Assembly: GCF_963924675.1 (NCBI RefSeq)
Contig: NC_089221.1
Location: 4,833,851 to 4,897,850 of the forward strand
Source of the DNA: Phocoena phocoena
Taxonomy: Eukaryota; Chordata; Mammalia; Artiodactyla; Phocoenidae
Length of the DNA: 64,000 bases
Reading direction: 5' to 3'
In this document: piece after piece, positions 24,006 to 34,441 of the stretch
How positions within the stretch are numbered: the stretch's first letter is position 1
Layout: the number at the start of each line of letters is the position of its first letter
Notes under the pieces: generated by a model
Seen by the model: the letters and a program-made list of their open reading frames with translations, nothing else
Database searches by the model: none
Told to the model about the DNA's origin: nothing
Program-made: the position numbers and the translations under genes

Positions 24006-24868
24006 ATGAAGGAGCAAGGCAAAAACCCATGAGACAAAACAAATGAAGAGGAAATAGGCAGTCTACCAGAAAATAATTCAGAGTAATGATAGTAAAGATG
24101 ATCCAAAATCTTGTAAATAGAATGGAGAAAATACAAGAAACATTTAACAAGGACCTAGAAGAACTAAAGAGCAAAAAAACAGTGATAAACAACACAATAA
24201 ATGAAATTTAAAAATTCTCTAGAAGAAATCAATAGCAGAATAACTGAGGCATAAGAAAGAATAACTGAGCTGGAAGGTAAAATAGTGGAAATAAATACCA
24301 CAGAGCAGAATAAAGAAAAAAGAATGAAAAGAATTGAGGACAGTCTCAGAGCCCTCTGGGACAACATTAAACATGCCAACATTCAAATTATAGGGGTCCC
24401 AGAAGAAAAAGAGAAAAAGAAAGAGACTGAGAAAATATTTGAAGACATTATAGTTGAAAACTTCCCTAATATGGGAAAGGAAATAGTCAAGTGCAGGAAG
24501 CATAGAGAGTCCCATACAAGATAAATCCAAGGAGAAGCACACCAAGACACATATTAATCAAACTATCAAAAATTAAATACAAAGAAAAAATATTAAAAGC
24601 AACAAGGGAAAAGCAACAAATAACATACAAGGGAATCCCCATAAGGTTAACAGCTGATCTTTCAGCAGAAAAGCTGCAAGCCAGAAGGGAGAGGCAGGAC
24701 ATATTTAAAGTGATGAAAGGGAAAAACCTACAACCACGATTAATTTACCCAGCAAGGATATCATTCAGATTTGATGGAGAAATTAAAAACTTTACAGACA
24801 AGCAAAAGCTAAGAGAATTCAGCACCACCAAACCAGCTTTACAACAATTGCTAAAGGAACTTCTCTAG
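24006..24868 (+). pseudogene. L1 copy A ORF1 (RNA-binding chaperone), broken
   Basis: Remnant of L1 ORF1, which in active elements encodes a trimeric coiled-coil RNA-binding protein that coats L1 RNA. The start ATG is at 24006, but codon 9 is TGA (24030). A mid-part with E/K-rich coiled-coil character is followed by the RRM-like segment containing 'NIQIIGVPEEKE' (frame 24285-24524). A small deletion near 24490, relative to copy B at 61100, shifts the frame. The ancestral stop is TAG at 24866. No functional product is possible from this frame. Confidence 0.85.
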
Positions 24869-24926
24869 GCAGGAAACACAAGACAAGGAAAAGGCCTATG
24901 ATAAAAGACCCAAAACAATTAAGAAA

Positions 24927-27707
24927 TTGTTGATAGGAACATACATATCGATAATTACCTTAAATGTAAATGGATTAAATGCTCTAGTCAAAAGACATAG
25001 ACTGGCAGAATGGATACAAAAATAAGACCCGTATATATGCAGTCGACAAGAGACCCACTTCAGACCTAAGGACACATACAGACTGAAAGTGAGGGAATGG
25101 AAAAAGATATTCCATGGAAATAGAAATCAAAAGAGAGCTGGGGTAGCAATCTAATATCACACAAAATAGATTTTAAAATAAAGACTATTACAAGAGACAA
25201 GGAAGGACACTACATAATAATCAACAGATCAATCCAAGATGAAGGTATAACAATTGTAAATATTTATGCACCCAACACAGGAGCACCACAATACCTAGGG
25301 CAAATGCTAACAACCATAAAAGGGGAAATCGACAGTAATGCAATAATAGTAGGGGACTTTAGTTATTTATTTATTTTTTGTGGTACGTGGACCTCTCACT
25401 GTTTTGGCCTCTCCCATTGTGGAGCACAGGCTCCAGACGTGCAGACTCCAGATGTGAGCGGCCATGGCTCATGGCCCCAGCTGCTCCGCAGCATGTGGGG
25501 TCTTCCTGGACCGGGGCATGAACCTGTGTCCTCTGCATCGGCAGGCAGCCTCTCAACCACTGTGCCACCAGGGAAGCCCCTAGTAGGGGACTTTAACACC
25601 CCACTTTCACCAATGGACAGATTATCCAAAATGAAAATCAAAAAGGAAACACAAGTTTTAAAAGATACATTAAACCAGATGGACTTAATTGATATATATA
25701 GGACATTCATTCCAAAAACAACAGAATACACTTTCTTCTCAAATGCTCATGGAACATTCTCCAGGTTAGATCATATCTTGGGTCACAAATCAAACCTTGG
25801 AAAATTTAAGAAAACTGAAATCATATCAAGTATTTTTTCCAACAACAATGTTATGAGACTAGATATCAATTACAGGAAAAAACTGTAAAAAATACAAACA
25901 CATGGAGGCTACATAATACACTGCTAAATAACCAAGAGATCACTGAAGAAATCAAATAGGAAATCAAAAAATACCTAGAAACAAATGACAATGAAAACAT
26001 GATGACCACACATTTATGGGATGCAGCAAAAGCAGTTCTAAGAGGGAAGTTTATAGCAATACAATCCTACCTCAAGAAACAAGAAACATCTCAAATAAAC
26101 AACCTAAACTTACAATTAAAGCAATTAGAGAAAGAAGAACAAAATCCCCAAAGTTAGAAGAAGGAAAGAAATAATAAAGATCAGATCAGAAATAAATGAA
26201 AAATAAATGAAGGAAATGATAGCAAAGATCAATAAAACTAAAAGGTGGTTCTTTGAGAAGAAAAACACAGTTGATAAACCATTAGCCAGTCTCATCAGGA
26301 AAAAAAAGGGAGAAGACTCAAATCAACAGAACCAGAAATGAAAAAGTAGAAGTAACAAATGACATGGCAGACATACAAAGGATAATGGGAGATTACTACA
26401 AGCAACTATATGCCAATAAAATGGACAACCTGGAAGAAATGTACACATTCTTAGAAAAGCAGAGCCTTCCAAGACTGACAAAGGAAGAAATACAAAATAT
26501 AAACAGACCAATCACAAGCACTGAAATTGAGACTAGGATTAAAAATCTTCCAACAAACAAAAGCCCAGGACCAGAAATATCAATCAGTGGAACAGAATAG
26601 AAAGCCCAGAGATACACCCACACACATATGGTCACCTTATTTTTGATAAAGGAGGCAAGAATATACAATGGAGAAAAGACAGCTTCTTCAATAAGTGGTG
26701 CTGGGAAAACTGGACAGCTACATGTATGGAAATTAGAGCACTCCCTTACACCATATGGAAAAATAAATTCCAAATGGATCGAAGACCTAAATGTAAGGCT
26801 AGACATTATAAAACTCCTAAAGAAAACATAGGCAGAACACCTTATGACATAAATCACAGCAAGATCCTTTTTGACCCAACTCCTAGAGAAATGGAAATAA
26901 AAACAAAAATAAACAAATGGGACCTAATGAAACTTAAAAGCTTTTGCACAGCAAAGGAAACCATAAACAAAACAAAAAGACAAACCTCAGAAGGGGAGAA
27001 AATATTTGCAAATGAAGCAACTGACAAAGGATTAATCTCCAAAATATAGAAGCAGCTCATGCAGCTCAATATCAAAAAACAAACAACCCAATCCAATAAT
27101 GGGCAGGAGACCTAAATAGACATTTCATCAAAGAAGATATACAGACTGCCAACAAACACATGAAAGGATGCTCAACATCACTAATCATTAGAAAAATGCA
27201 AATCAAAACTACAGTGAGATATCACCTCACACTGGTAAGAATGGCCATCATCAAAAAATCTACAAACAATAAATGCTGGAGAGGGTATGGAGAAAAGCGA
27301 ACCCTCTTGTACTGTTGGTGGGAATGTAAATTGATACAGCCACTATGGAGAACAGTATGGAGGTTCCTTAAAAACTAAAAATAGAACTACCATATTACCC
27401 AGCAATCCCACTACTGGTCATATACCCTGAGAAAACCATAATTCAAACATAGTCATGTACCACAATGTTCACTGCAGTTCTATTTACAATATCCAGAACA
27501 CAGAAGCAACCTAAGTGTCCATTGTCAGATGAAAGGATAAAGAAGATGTGGCACATATATACAATGGAATATTACTCAACTATAGAAAGAAATGAAATTG
27601 AGTTATCTATAGTGAGGTCGGTGGACCTAGAGACTGTCATACAGAGTGAAATAATTCAGAAAGAGAAGAACAAATACCATATGCTAACACATATATATGG
27701 AGTCTAA
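24927..27707 (+). pseudogene. L1 copy A ORF2 (endonuclease/RT), RT region deleted
   Basis: ORF2 of active L1 encodes an APE-like endonuclease, a reverse transcriptase and a Cys-rich tail. Here the initiator that is ATG in copy B (61760) is TTG. An early stop (TAA) is present at about 25023. The endonuclease segment is recognisable ('VNIYAPN'-like text, 'LIDIYRTFIPKTTEYTFF', 'MRLDINYRKK'), but the catalytic SDH is SNN (25838-25846). A CHR-2 interrupts it at 25362-25580. At about 26574 the frame jumps from 'NKSPGP' to text close to the C-terminal domain, removing the RT. The tail ends near 'HMLTHIYGV' and TAA/TAG at 27705-27707. Confidence 0.9.
25362..25580 (-). mobile_element. CHR-2 type SINE inside L1 copy A
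   Basis: Reverse-oriented CHR-2. The left end is T-rich ('ttatttatttattttttgtg'), the body contains 'gatgtgagcggccatggctc', and the right end is 'gtgccaccagggaagcccc'. A perfect 15-bp target duplication, 'tagtaggggacttta', flanks it (25347-25361, 25581-25595) and is itself L1 ORF2 sequence. The plus-strand frame stays open through the SINE, giving a continuous 194-codon frame (25304-25888). Confidence 0.97.
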
Positions 27708-28082
27708 AAAAAGAAAATGTGGTTCTAATGAACCTAAGGGTAGAACAGGAATAAAGATGCAGACGTAGAGAATGGACTTGAGGACACAGGGAGTGGGAAG
27801 GTTAAGCGAGAGAGTGTCATGGACATATATACACTACCAAATGTAAAATAGATAGCTAGTTGGAAGCAGCTGCATAGCACAGGGACATCAGCTCAGTGCT
27901 TTGTGTCCACCTAGAGGGTCAGGATGGGGGTGTGGCAGGAAGACGCAAGTGGGAGGAGATATGGGAATATATGGATACGTGTAGCTGATTCACTTTGTTA
28001 TAAAGCAGAAACTAACACACCATTGTAAAGCAATTATACTCCAACAAAGATGTTTAAAAAAAAAAAAAGAAATGCTGGCATG

Positions 28083-28116
28083 TTTATTAAGGAGTTTGGG
28101 AAAATATAGTTATCCC

Positions 28117-28170
<54 letters not shown>

Positions 28171-28260
28171 CTACATTATACTGTATATAAAAACCAAAGC
28201 TAAGAGGGATAAAATCTAAAGATGAGAAATAAGACTTTAAAAATTTACTAAAACGATTAT
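28083..28260 (+). mobile_element. old L1 (copy G) continuation with (TA)n
   Basis: 'tttattaaggagtttgggaa' and 'aatatagttatcc' continue the ORF2 C-terminal pattern ('aataaatggtgctgggaaaa') broken by copy A. A (TA)n microsatellite at 28120-28164 splits it. 'gggataaaatctaaagatga' resembles 'ggattaaagacctaaatg' of L1. Confidence 0.6.
28120..28164. repeat. (TA)n microsatellite
   Basis: About 45 bases of TA repeat, next to the 3' target duplication of L1 A, inside old L1 G. Confidence 0.95.
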
Positions 28261-28319
28261 GCTTATGCCCACATGAAAGTAACTGGTGTGGGATGTGCCC
28301 ACCCACTGTAAACAACTAG

Positions 28320-29425
28320 ATATAAGAACTAGATAAAATATTGAAATCATGCTTTAAAAAAATAGGCAATATGCAGCACAGAATTCTGATCTCTAACAGA
28401 AGGAAATAAACAAGTGATCCCTACCTTCAATTTGTGCCTCTAGGCAATTTCTAAACTTCAGTTCAGGGAGGGCAAACTTAAGCAGAACACTGTGGTCTTT
28501 GGTGTTACTGAGTTGAAAAGACAAGGACTGTACTTGAAAGAGGCAGAAGTGGCTTGAATTTAGATGGTAAAGTATCAGAGTGGAGAGAGAAAATGTCTCC
28601 TGAGTCTTTGGCTTAATCCTCAGACACTCAGGAAAGACATGAAACTCCACGAGGCTGCGGAAAGTACTGCTACCAGATTCAGAACAATTATCAGGGAAGC
28701 TGAAAAATCACCACACAGAGGTGAGAACCATTTCAGCTCCTACCAGCTAATATGGATATATCAATATCTTGTTGAATACATGGGGCGTTATGTAGAGATC
28801 CCAGAAAATAACTAAGTATTTTAAGTAAGTGGCCCAAACAAAAGTGAGATAAATAATTGTCGAGTAAAGGCTACTCTACGCATGTCCAAAAAAGTACCTA
28901 AAACCAAGCTGCAAAATGTTCAAGCTGATGCACAAGTTGTGTAAGTGTCTGCTTATGTGCCAGCCCAAGTCCAACATGCTTTCAAGCCATAAAACAACCT
29001 TCGGAACTCAAAATCAGAAATACGCAATGTCTAGAATCCAACCAAAAATTATTTTAAAAGAAGAAGCAGGAAACGGTGCTTCCCATTACCCATTACCAGG
29101 AGAAAAATAAATCGATACAAACAGACGTATAAAAGAGAGAGATTATAAATTATCACACAAAGACTTTAAAATAGTATTTATAATATGCTCAGAAAGCATG
29201 AATATGAGAAAAAAGTTGAAGATATAAACAGGAACCTCATGTAACTTGTAGAGATGGAAACATGTTATATCTATGAAAAGTCCCATGTACTCATAAAATC
29301 TTCCACTTTATTAGAAAAATTTCACTGGATGGTATTAACAAAAAATGAAATGTAAAAAATAAATGAATTTGAACATAGCTGTAACAACTCTGCAAAATGA
29401 AGCATAAAAGACAAATTGACTGGAA
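28320..29425 (+). mobile_element. old L1 5' UTR/ORF1 fragment
   Basis: 'tctagaatccaaccaaaaat', 'aggagaaaaataaatcgata', 'gactttaaaatagtatttat', 'gttgaagatataaacaggaa', 'ttcactggatggtattaaca' and 'gaatttgaacatagctgtaa' follow the 5' part of L1M-grade elements. It is a separate fragment from copy G. Left edge uncertain. Confidence 0.6.
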
Positions 29426-29429
29426 GAAA

Positions 29430-29892
29430 TTGAACTCACTAAAATTTATTTATTACCCCCAAATCAATACTTGCAACACTTTCATGGTCGAACAAGACAA
29501 CACTCACCTTCTTATTTTAGCTCTCCTACTGTCAACAAGCTGCCTTTTTGTGATCCATTTCATGTCATGTTTCTGCATTTTTGTGTTTTTTGTTAGTGAG
29601 TAACTGTTTAAGATGTTTAAAATGACACTCAAGCATATTACAGAAATTCTGTCTGTGTTCATGAGCACAAAAAAGCTGTGATGTGCTTTATTGTTAATGT
29701 ATTGACATTACATACCAAATAAGGTGTCTTTAACAGAAACACAAATTATGCATTGATTGACTGATGAAAATGTAGGTTCACAGGAACCTAACTCTCTATT
29801 TCCCCTTGGAACAATGTTCAGTATCCACTAACTCAGTATTTGTGGACATTTTATAGAAGATGACTACTGAGAATAATGAGAATTGACTGTAT
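29430..29892 (+). mobile_element. Tigger (TcMar) DNA transposon fossil
   Basis: 'agctctcctactgtcaacaa', 'gctgcctttttgtgatccat' and 'ttcatgtcatgtttctgcat' precede a start-like ATG near 29620. The following codons resemble the degenerate N-terminus of a pogo/Tigger transposase. It continues with 'aataaggtgtctttaacaga' and ends 'gagaataatgagaattgact', the Tigger 3' end. Most of the transposase gene is missing, so this is an internally deleted copy with no coding potential. Confidence 0.7.
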
Positions 29893-31754
29893 TTCTTATA
29901 TCGATACAATTGCTACACTTTAAAAGCAGAAATATTATATGGTGGAAACTATATTAAGAAGCTATGCCTTCTCATTCCTTCTTAGAATTCCTTCTTAGAG
30001 GAATTCCTTGTATTGGACTAACTCTCCAATCAATAGTAATTATAAACTTTGTGTAAAATATGATAAACATTTTTGAAGGAACTACAAAGTGACTAAAATT
30101 GCATTAACCAGAGGGGATTTGACTCTCCGATGAAGAAAACCACACTTAGTGAAATCCACATTCATGTATTTCACTTCAAATGGGAAAGGTAGAACAAACA
30201 TCCCTACAGGAACGTTGCAAATAGATGAGCATATGCTAAGATAACATGCAGATGTCTGGGAAAGATTAGCTACAAAATCTGGTCCACAGAAAGAGGTTTG
30301 TAATATGATGCAAATCAAAGTAAGTAATCTTTGAAACATTGCTGAAAGTAAGTACATTTTACGTAGTAAAGGTAAATTCCTAGCTTAACAGATTTTTAAA
30401 ATTGTAACTGATTCCTTGAAAAGTTCTAGAAGAGCTAATAAATAAATAAGGACCAGCCAAGACTACAGCAATGAGGAGTAATCACTAGTAATAGTTAAGA
30501 CTAGTAATCACTGGTTTTAATAGCTAATAGTTATTAAAACTCAGAGGAGCAAACTCACAAGCTGGCTTTTTGGTTTTTGTTTTATGAAGGGCTTACTGAA
30601 ATGGAATATCTTGAGAGAGCTGTCCATAAAGAATATCTTGATTTCAGCAAGGCATTTTGAACTCAGTGGATTAAAAAGGAAAAAAAAAAAAGATGAAGCG
30701 GGAATAAATGTAATGTGTATGCACGTGGGGAGAATCTGTTTGGAATGCTGTGCTATTCTCTGATGGACAAGAAGCAATTCTAGCATGTTCTCATTATTGC
30801 TGAAAAGTGGATTGTATCATCCCCAAGTGCTCACGTGGAGCCTGAGTATACACAGGGGAAGATATTTTAAATGTGTTTTGTCACAGCTGCTTTTGAGTGG
30901 AAAAATGATAATCAATAAACAATGTGCATATTCCTTGCTCATTTATTTGTTTTTAAAATTACATTTACACAAGAAACCTAAGTAGAGTATCTTCACATCT
31001 ATAATAGGAGGATCATTTTCTGTTTGTTTGCAATTTTTACTTTTAAAAATAATCATGAAAAGTTGGATTTTTAGAAGTAGGGGGTGAATGTGATCCACAC
31101 ATTCATGATCTCTTAGCTCTGATTAAAAGACAAACAGGAAGGGTTAACACTATGTCCTTTTTATATAGCATTATCAATGGACATGGGTGCCCTTACACAT
31201 GGAAGAATTTAAAAAGTCAGATAAAGACTCATGTAAGGTTACAAGAATATTCATACAGAGTCCACTAGATCTGATGCAATGCACATGGAGGATGCCTTGC
31301 TCATGTAAAATTGTCCCCACCAGCCCAGGAGGTTTGCTCTAAGAGGTTTCATCCACTGTGCTGTCTTCACTTCCCAGAAGTAACTGCTGGATCTTGTCAT
31401 CCGAGGGATGCAGATGGGATTGTGCCATGTACAGGCTGACTTCTCTCCAAGGCTGCCACTGCTCACAAGCTCACTGTGTGATTGTTTTCCCAGTGTCTCA
31501 CTTGTACATCCAAGACTTGGGTTAAAGCACAACTAAGATCCTTCCAACTTTAATAGTCTGAGCTTCTGCTGCTGCTTCAGATCCTCCAACCCTGTAAGCA
31601 AAGAGCTAGAGAATCTCAAACACAAGATTACAGAAATGGGTATTATATTTAGAAAACATTTCTAAAGAGTACTTTTATAGTCATAGAGATAATGCAGATA
31701 TATTTTAGGAAATTTGTGAATTACAGAAAAAAACCTTGTGATAATAGTTAAAAC
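29893..31754. other. unique sequence, no gene seen
   Basis: No nameable repeat. A 13-base motif is duplicated in tandem near 29974-29999. The 91-codon minus frame at 30082-30357 and 93-codon minus frame at 31251-31532 have no recognisable domain and no exon signals I can defend. Confidence 0.45.
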
Positions 31755-31970
31755 TATTTGACATTTGTTAAGCACTCACTACAATCTGGGAACAAAATAC
31801 TTTGTATACTTTGTTCCTCCCCAAGCCTCACAAACTAGGTAAAATTACATTACTTATATTATAGAGATAAACAAAGTGAGGATCAGAGACTGTAATTATT
31901 ATACAACCACGATATGATTTCATAGCTAATAAATGGGATTTGATCCCAGATCAAATTCTAAAGAATACAT
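31755..31970 (-). mobile_element. MIR SINE
   Basis: Reverse-complement MIR: 'tgttaagcactcactacaat', 'tcctccccaagcctcacaaa', 'aacaaagtgaggatcagaga', 'tcatagctaataaatgggat' and 'ttgatcccagatcaaattct'. Confidence 0.7.
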
Positions 31971-32039
31971 TTTTACCACTGTAATAATCTTTGTATAGAT
32001 TTACATTCTGAAAAGAAATTGAGATTATACTACATATAT

Positions 32040-32189
32040 TGTATGTACATAAACTACAATCCAATAATGGGTCAGCTTGTGTTGCTAATAATGTGGAGTA
32101 TCTCCATATCATAAACTAATCTTATAAAGTATTGTTTTCAATAACCGCATGGCATTCTGTTGAGTGGAATATTGTAAAATGTATTACAA
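32040..32189 (-). mobile_element. old L1 3' fragment (left piece)
   Basis: 'aaccgcatggcattctgttg' and nearby text resemble reverse-oriented L1 3' UTR ('agctgcatagtattccattg'). It is continued beyond the LTR at 32713. Confidence 0.45.
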
Positions 32190-32712
32190 GCTGTTATCCA
32201 CTGGTGTATCACAAATTATTCTAAAAGTTTAGACGCCTGCAACCACGAAGATTTACTGTGTCACGGTCCCTAGGAGTCTGGAAGCAGCTTAGCTGAGCTG
32301 TTCTGGTTCACAGTCTCCAGTGGGAGGGGGAGCATTGCAGGCATAAGGCAGTTAAAATGGCAGTGGAGCAGTGGGCATCTGAAGGTTTGACCTAGCCTGG
32401 AGGATTTGTTTCTAAAACAACTCTCTCACTTGGCTGTTGGCTGAAGGCCTCAATTCCTCACCATGTGAACCTCTCCCCATAATAGGGCAGGTGACTTCCT
32501 GCAAAGAGTGATCCAAAATAGAGAAAGCAAGGGGTAAGTCTCAGTAACGTTCATGGTGTAGTTTCCAAAGTCAAACAGATCACTTCCCGTTTATTATACT
32601 GTGTGTAAGTGACTCAGGAGGCCCATCACACACTCAAGGGGAAGGGAATTAGGTTCCATCTCCCTTAAGGAAGAGCATCAGAGAGTTTGTAGGGACACTT
32701 TCAAACCACAAC
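32190..32712 (-). mobile_element. MLT1-type MaLR LTR
   Basis: Reverse-oriented solo LTR: 'gtatcacaaattattctaaa', 'gaagcagcttagctgagctg', 'ttctggttcacagtctccag', 'ttgacctagcctggaggatt', 'gttggctgaaggcctcaatt' and the end 'actttcaaaccacaaca'. It is the same family and opposite orientation to the LTR at 32943. Confidence 0.7.
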
Positions 32713-32942
32713 ATGAAATAACTCTACTTCTATATTTGTATTTACATATTTTCTAATTGATTTCTAATTATTACCATTGTTAACAATATTGTTACAAATA
32801 GTACCACACATAAATCTATGAGATCTTTGTCATTATTCCCTTAGAATAATATCCAAGTGAGATGACTGGGATAAAGGATATAAATATTTTTGAGGTTTGG
32901 AATGTATATTGCCCTGCAGAAGGCGGGCACCTCTTGAGCCTC
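32713..32942 (-). mobile_element. old L1 3' fragment (right piece)
   Basis: 'attcccttagaataatatcc', 'aagtgagatgactgggataa' and 'tatattgccctgcagaaggc' follow reverse-oriented L1M/L1ME 3' text ('tcctagaagtggaattactgggtcaaagg'). Confidence 0.5.
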
Positions 32943-33445
32943 TGTGGCAGGTTGTATTTTTCCAAAGATGAACAACAAAATCACTACATTCTACATATTA
33001 TTCTTACAATGTGATGTTAAAAATATTCCCTTTGAGTAGTAGGGCCTAAGTCCTAGTTCCCCTACACTTGAACCTGGGTGAAACTTTGTGACTGTCTCAA
33101 CCAATAGAGTATGGCAGAAATGACACTATGTACTTCTGAGTAGGTAATAAAATGTCATGAACTTTTGTCCTCCTGGGACACTTGTTTTTGGAACCAGTTA
33201 CCATGGTGCAAGGAAACCAGTTGTCCTCAAGGAGACCACATGTAGGTGATATGGATGTCAGCCTCCGCTAAGGTCCTGGCCACCAGCCAACATCAACCAT
33301 CAGGAAGAAAGTGAGTGAGCCTTCTGATAATTTCAGACACAGGGCACGCCAGATTTCAAGATGCCTCACTTGACACTGCATGGAGCAGAGATAAGCTGCC
33401 CATTGAATGTGGTCCAAATTGAAGATTCATGAGCAAGATAAATAA
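32943..33445 (+). mobile_element. MLT1-type MaLR LTR
   Basis: 'tgtggcaggttgtatttttc', 'caaagatgaacaacaaaatc', 'gaacctgggtgaaactttgt', 'accaatagagtatggcagaa', 'ggccaccagccaacatcaac', 'gagccttctgataatttcag' and 'gattcatgagcaagataaat' in MLT1 order. The last bases of the LTR appear lost at the junction with the next L1 piece. Confidence 0.75.
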
Positions 33446-33713
33446 CTGGTAATTCCACTCCAGTGTATTGACCCAAGAAAAATGAAAAATTATGTCAACG
33501 AAAGACTTATACAAGAAAGTGAATAACTACCAAAAAATTGAAAAAAAATTCATATGTCCTTAGACAGAAAAATAGATAAACAACAGTACTATACTCATAA
33601 AGTAAATATGCCACAATAAAAAAGAGAACTACTTACACATGCAACAACATTGATAAATCTCACAAAAGAATACATACTGCACGATTTCTTTTGCATGAAA
33701 TACTAATACAGTT
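33446..33713 (+). mobile_element. old L1 3' part (left piece)
   Basis: 'ctggtaattccactccagtg', 'gacccaagaaaaatgaaaaa', 'acacatgcaacaacattgat', 'aaatctcacaaaagaataca' and 'ctgcacgatttcttttgcat' follow the end of L1M ORF2 and its 3' UTR. Interrupted at about 33714. Confidence 0.75.
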
Positions 33714-34220
33714 TGTTGGAGGACAGAGGGAACAAAAAATGTCCATTGAACTGAGAGGGTATCTTGAGACCAAAAAATGAGGCAGGCAGCCCCATGTAGT
33801 CAGTGGATCAGTTTATTATAGGGTAACTTACTCACAGGGTGGGATCAGACAGACAATGATCTGTAAGCATTTGTAGCTGTACTTGGCACTGCTGAGGAGC
33901 CACTGGGACAATTTTATAGTTAACCTAGTGTATGGGGGTGCATGCTTGGAAAGAGGATGTGCATTCCTAAGATTTATGAATGGGTAACTAGTCTCATGTG
34001 TGCCAGGAGAATGTCAGCGAAGGTCTTCATCATTGTTTGGGGACTAACAGAGCATGGAGGCCACCTGGACCTAAAGATCATTAAACAGTATCTATTAACA
34101 AAGCGCTTGATGACAGAGAAGAGATTTACTACATGGTGCAGACCTAGATAGGGTCAGCGGAAGGACAGGAGGGACTAAATGGGCCCAAGGTGGCATCAGT
34201 TATGCCAGCAGCCATACACA
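33714..34220 (-). mobile_element. unclassified LTR-like insertion
   Basis: About 500 bp break the L1 reading between 'gcatgaaatactaatacag' and 'ggtaaaactaaaatatggtg'. The insert is not L1, SINE or a MaLR LTR I know. On the minus strand it has an AATAAA (plus text 'gtttattatag', about 33810), as an LTR would, and the ends tentatively read TG...CA. I cannot show a target duplication, so class and exact edges are open. The 69-codon frame inside is not a recognisable protein. Confidence 0.45.
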
Positions 34221-34441
34221 GGTAAAACTAAAATATGGTGATAATAATGGATTGTGGTTATGGAGACAGTAGAGAGGGGAGGTTGACTGGAAAGGGTACA
34301 GTGGAATTTTCTGGAAGGATGGAAATGTTGTATATCTTGTTTTGGGCATGGTGACACGGGTGTTTATAATTGCCATTATTCATCAAGCTGAACACTTAAA
34401 ATCTGTGTATTTCATTGTATAGTAATTACATCTCAACTTTT
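34221..34441 (+). mobile_element. old L1 3' part (right piece)
   Basis: 'ggattgtggttatggagaca', 'gaaggatggaaatgttgtat', 'atcttgttttgggcatggtg', 'acacgggtgtttataattgc' and 'cacttaaaatctgtgtattt' complete the L1M 3' UTR begun at 33446. Confidence 0.8.

Larger units (their letters stand above)
21890..28067 (+). mobile_element. young L1 (copy A), 5' end present, internally deleted
   Basis: LINE-1 insertion of the cetartiodactyl lineage, 6,178 bp, with 5' UTR, ORF1, ORF2, 3' UTR and poly(A). Both ends are fixed by a perfect 15-bp target duplication, 'agaaatgctggcatg', at 21875-21889 and 28068-28082. It landed in the plus-oriented part of old L1 G. ORF2 lost its reverse-transcriptase region at about 26574, and a CHR-2 SINE sits in the endonuclease domain. 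It is dead now but reached full 5' length when it inserted. Confidence 0.95.

Noticed and set aside
30082..30357. 91-codon minus frame, possible small exon
   Set aside because: I cannot match it to any protein or define splice sites; left as unique DNA.
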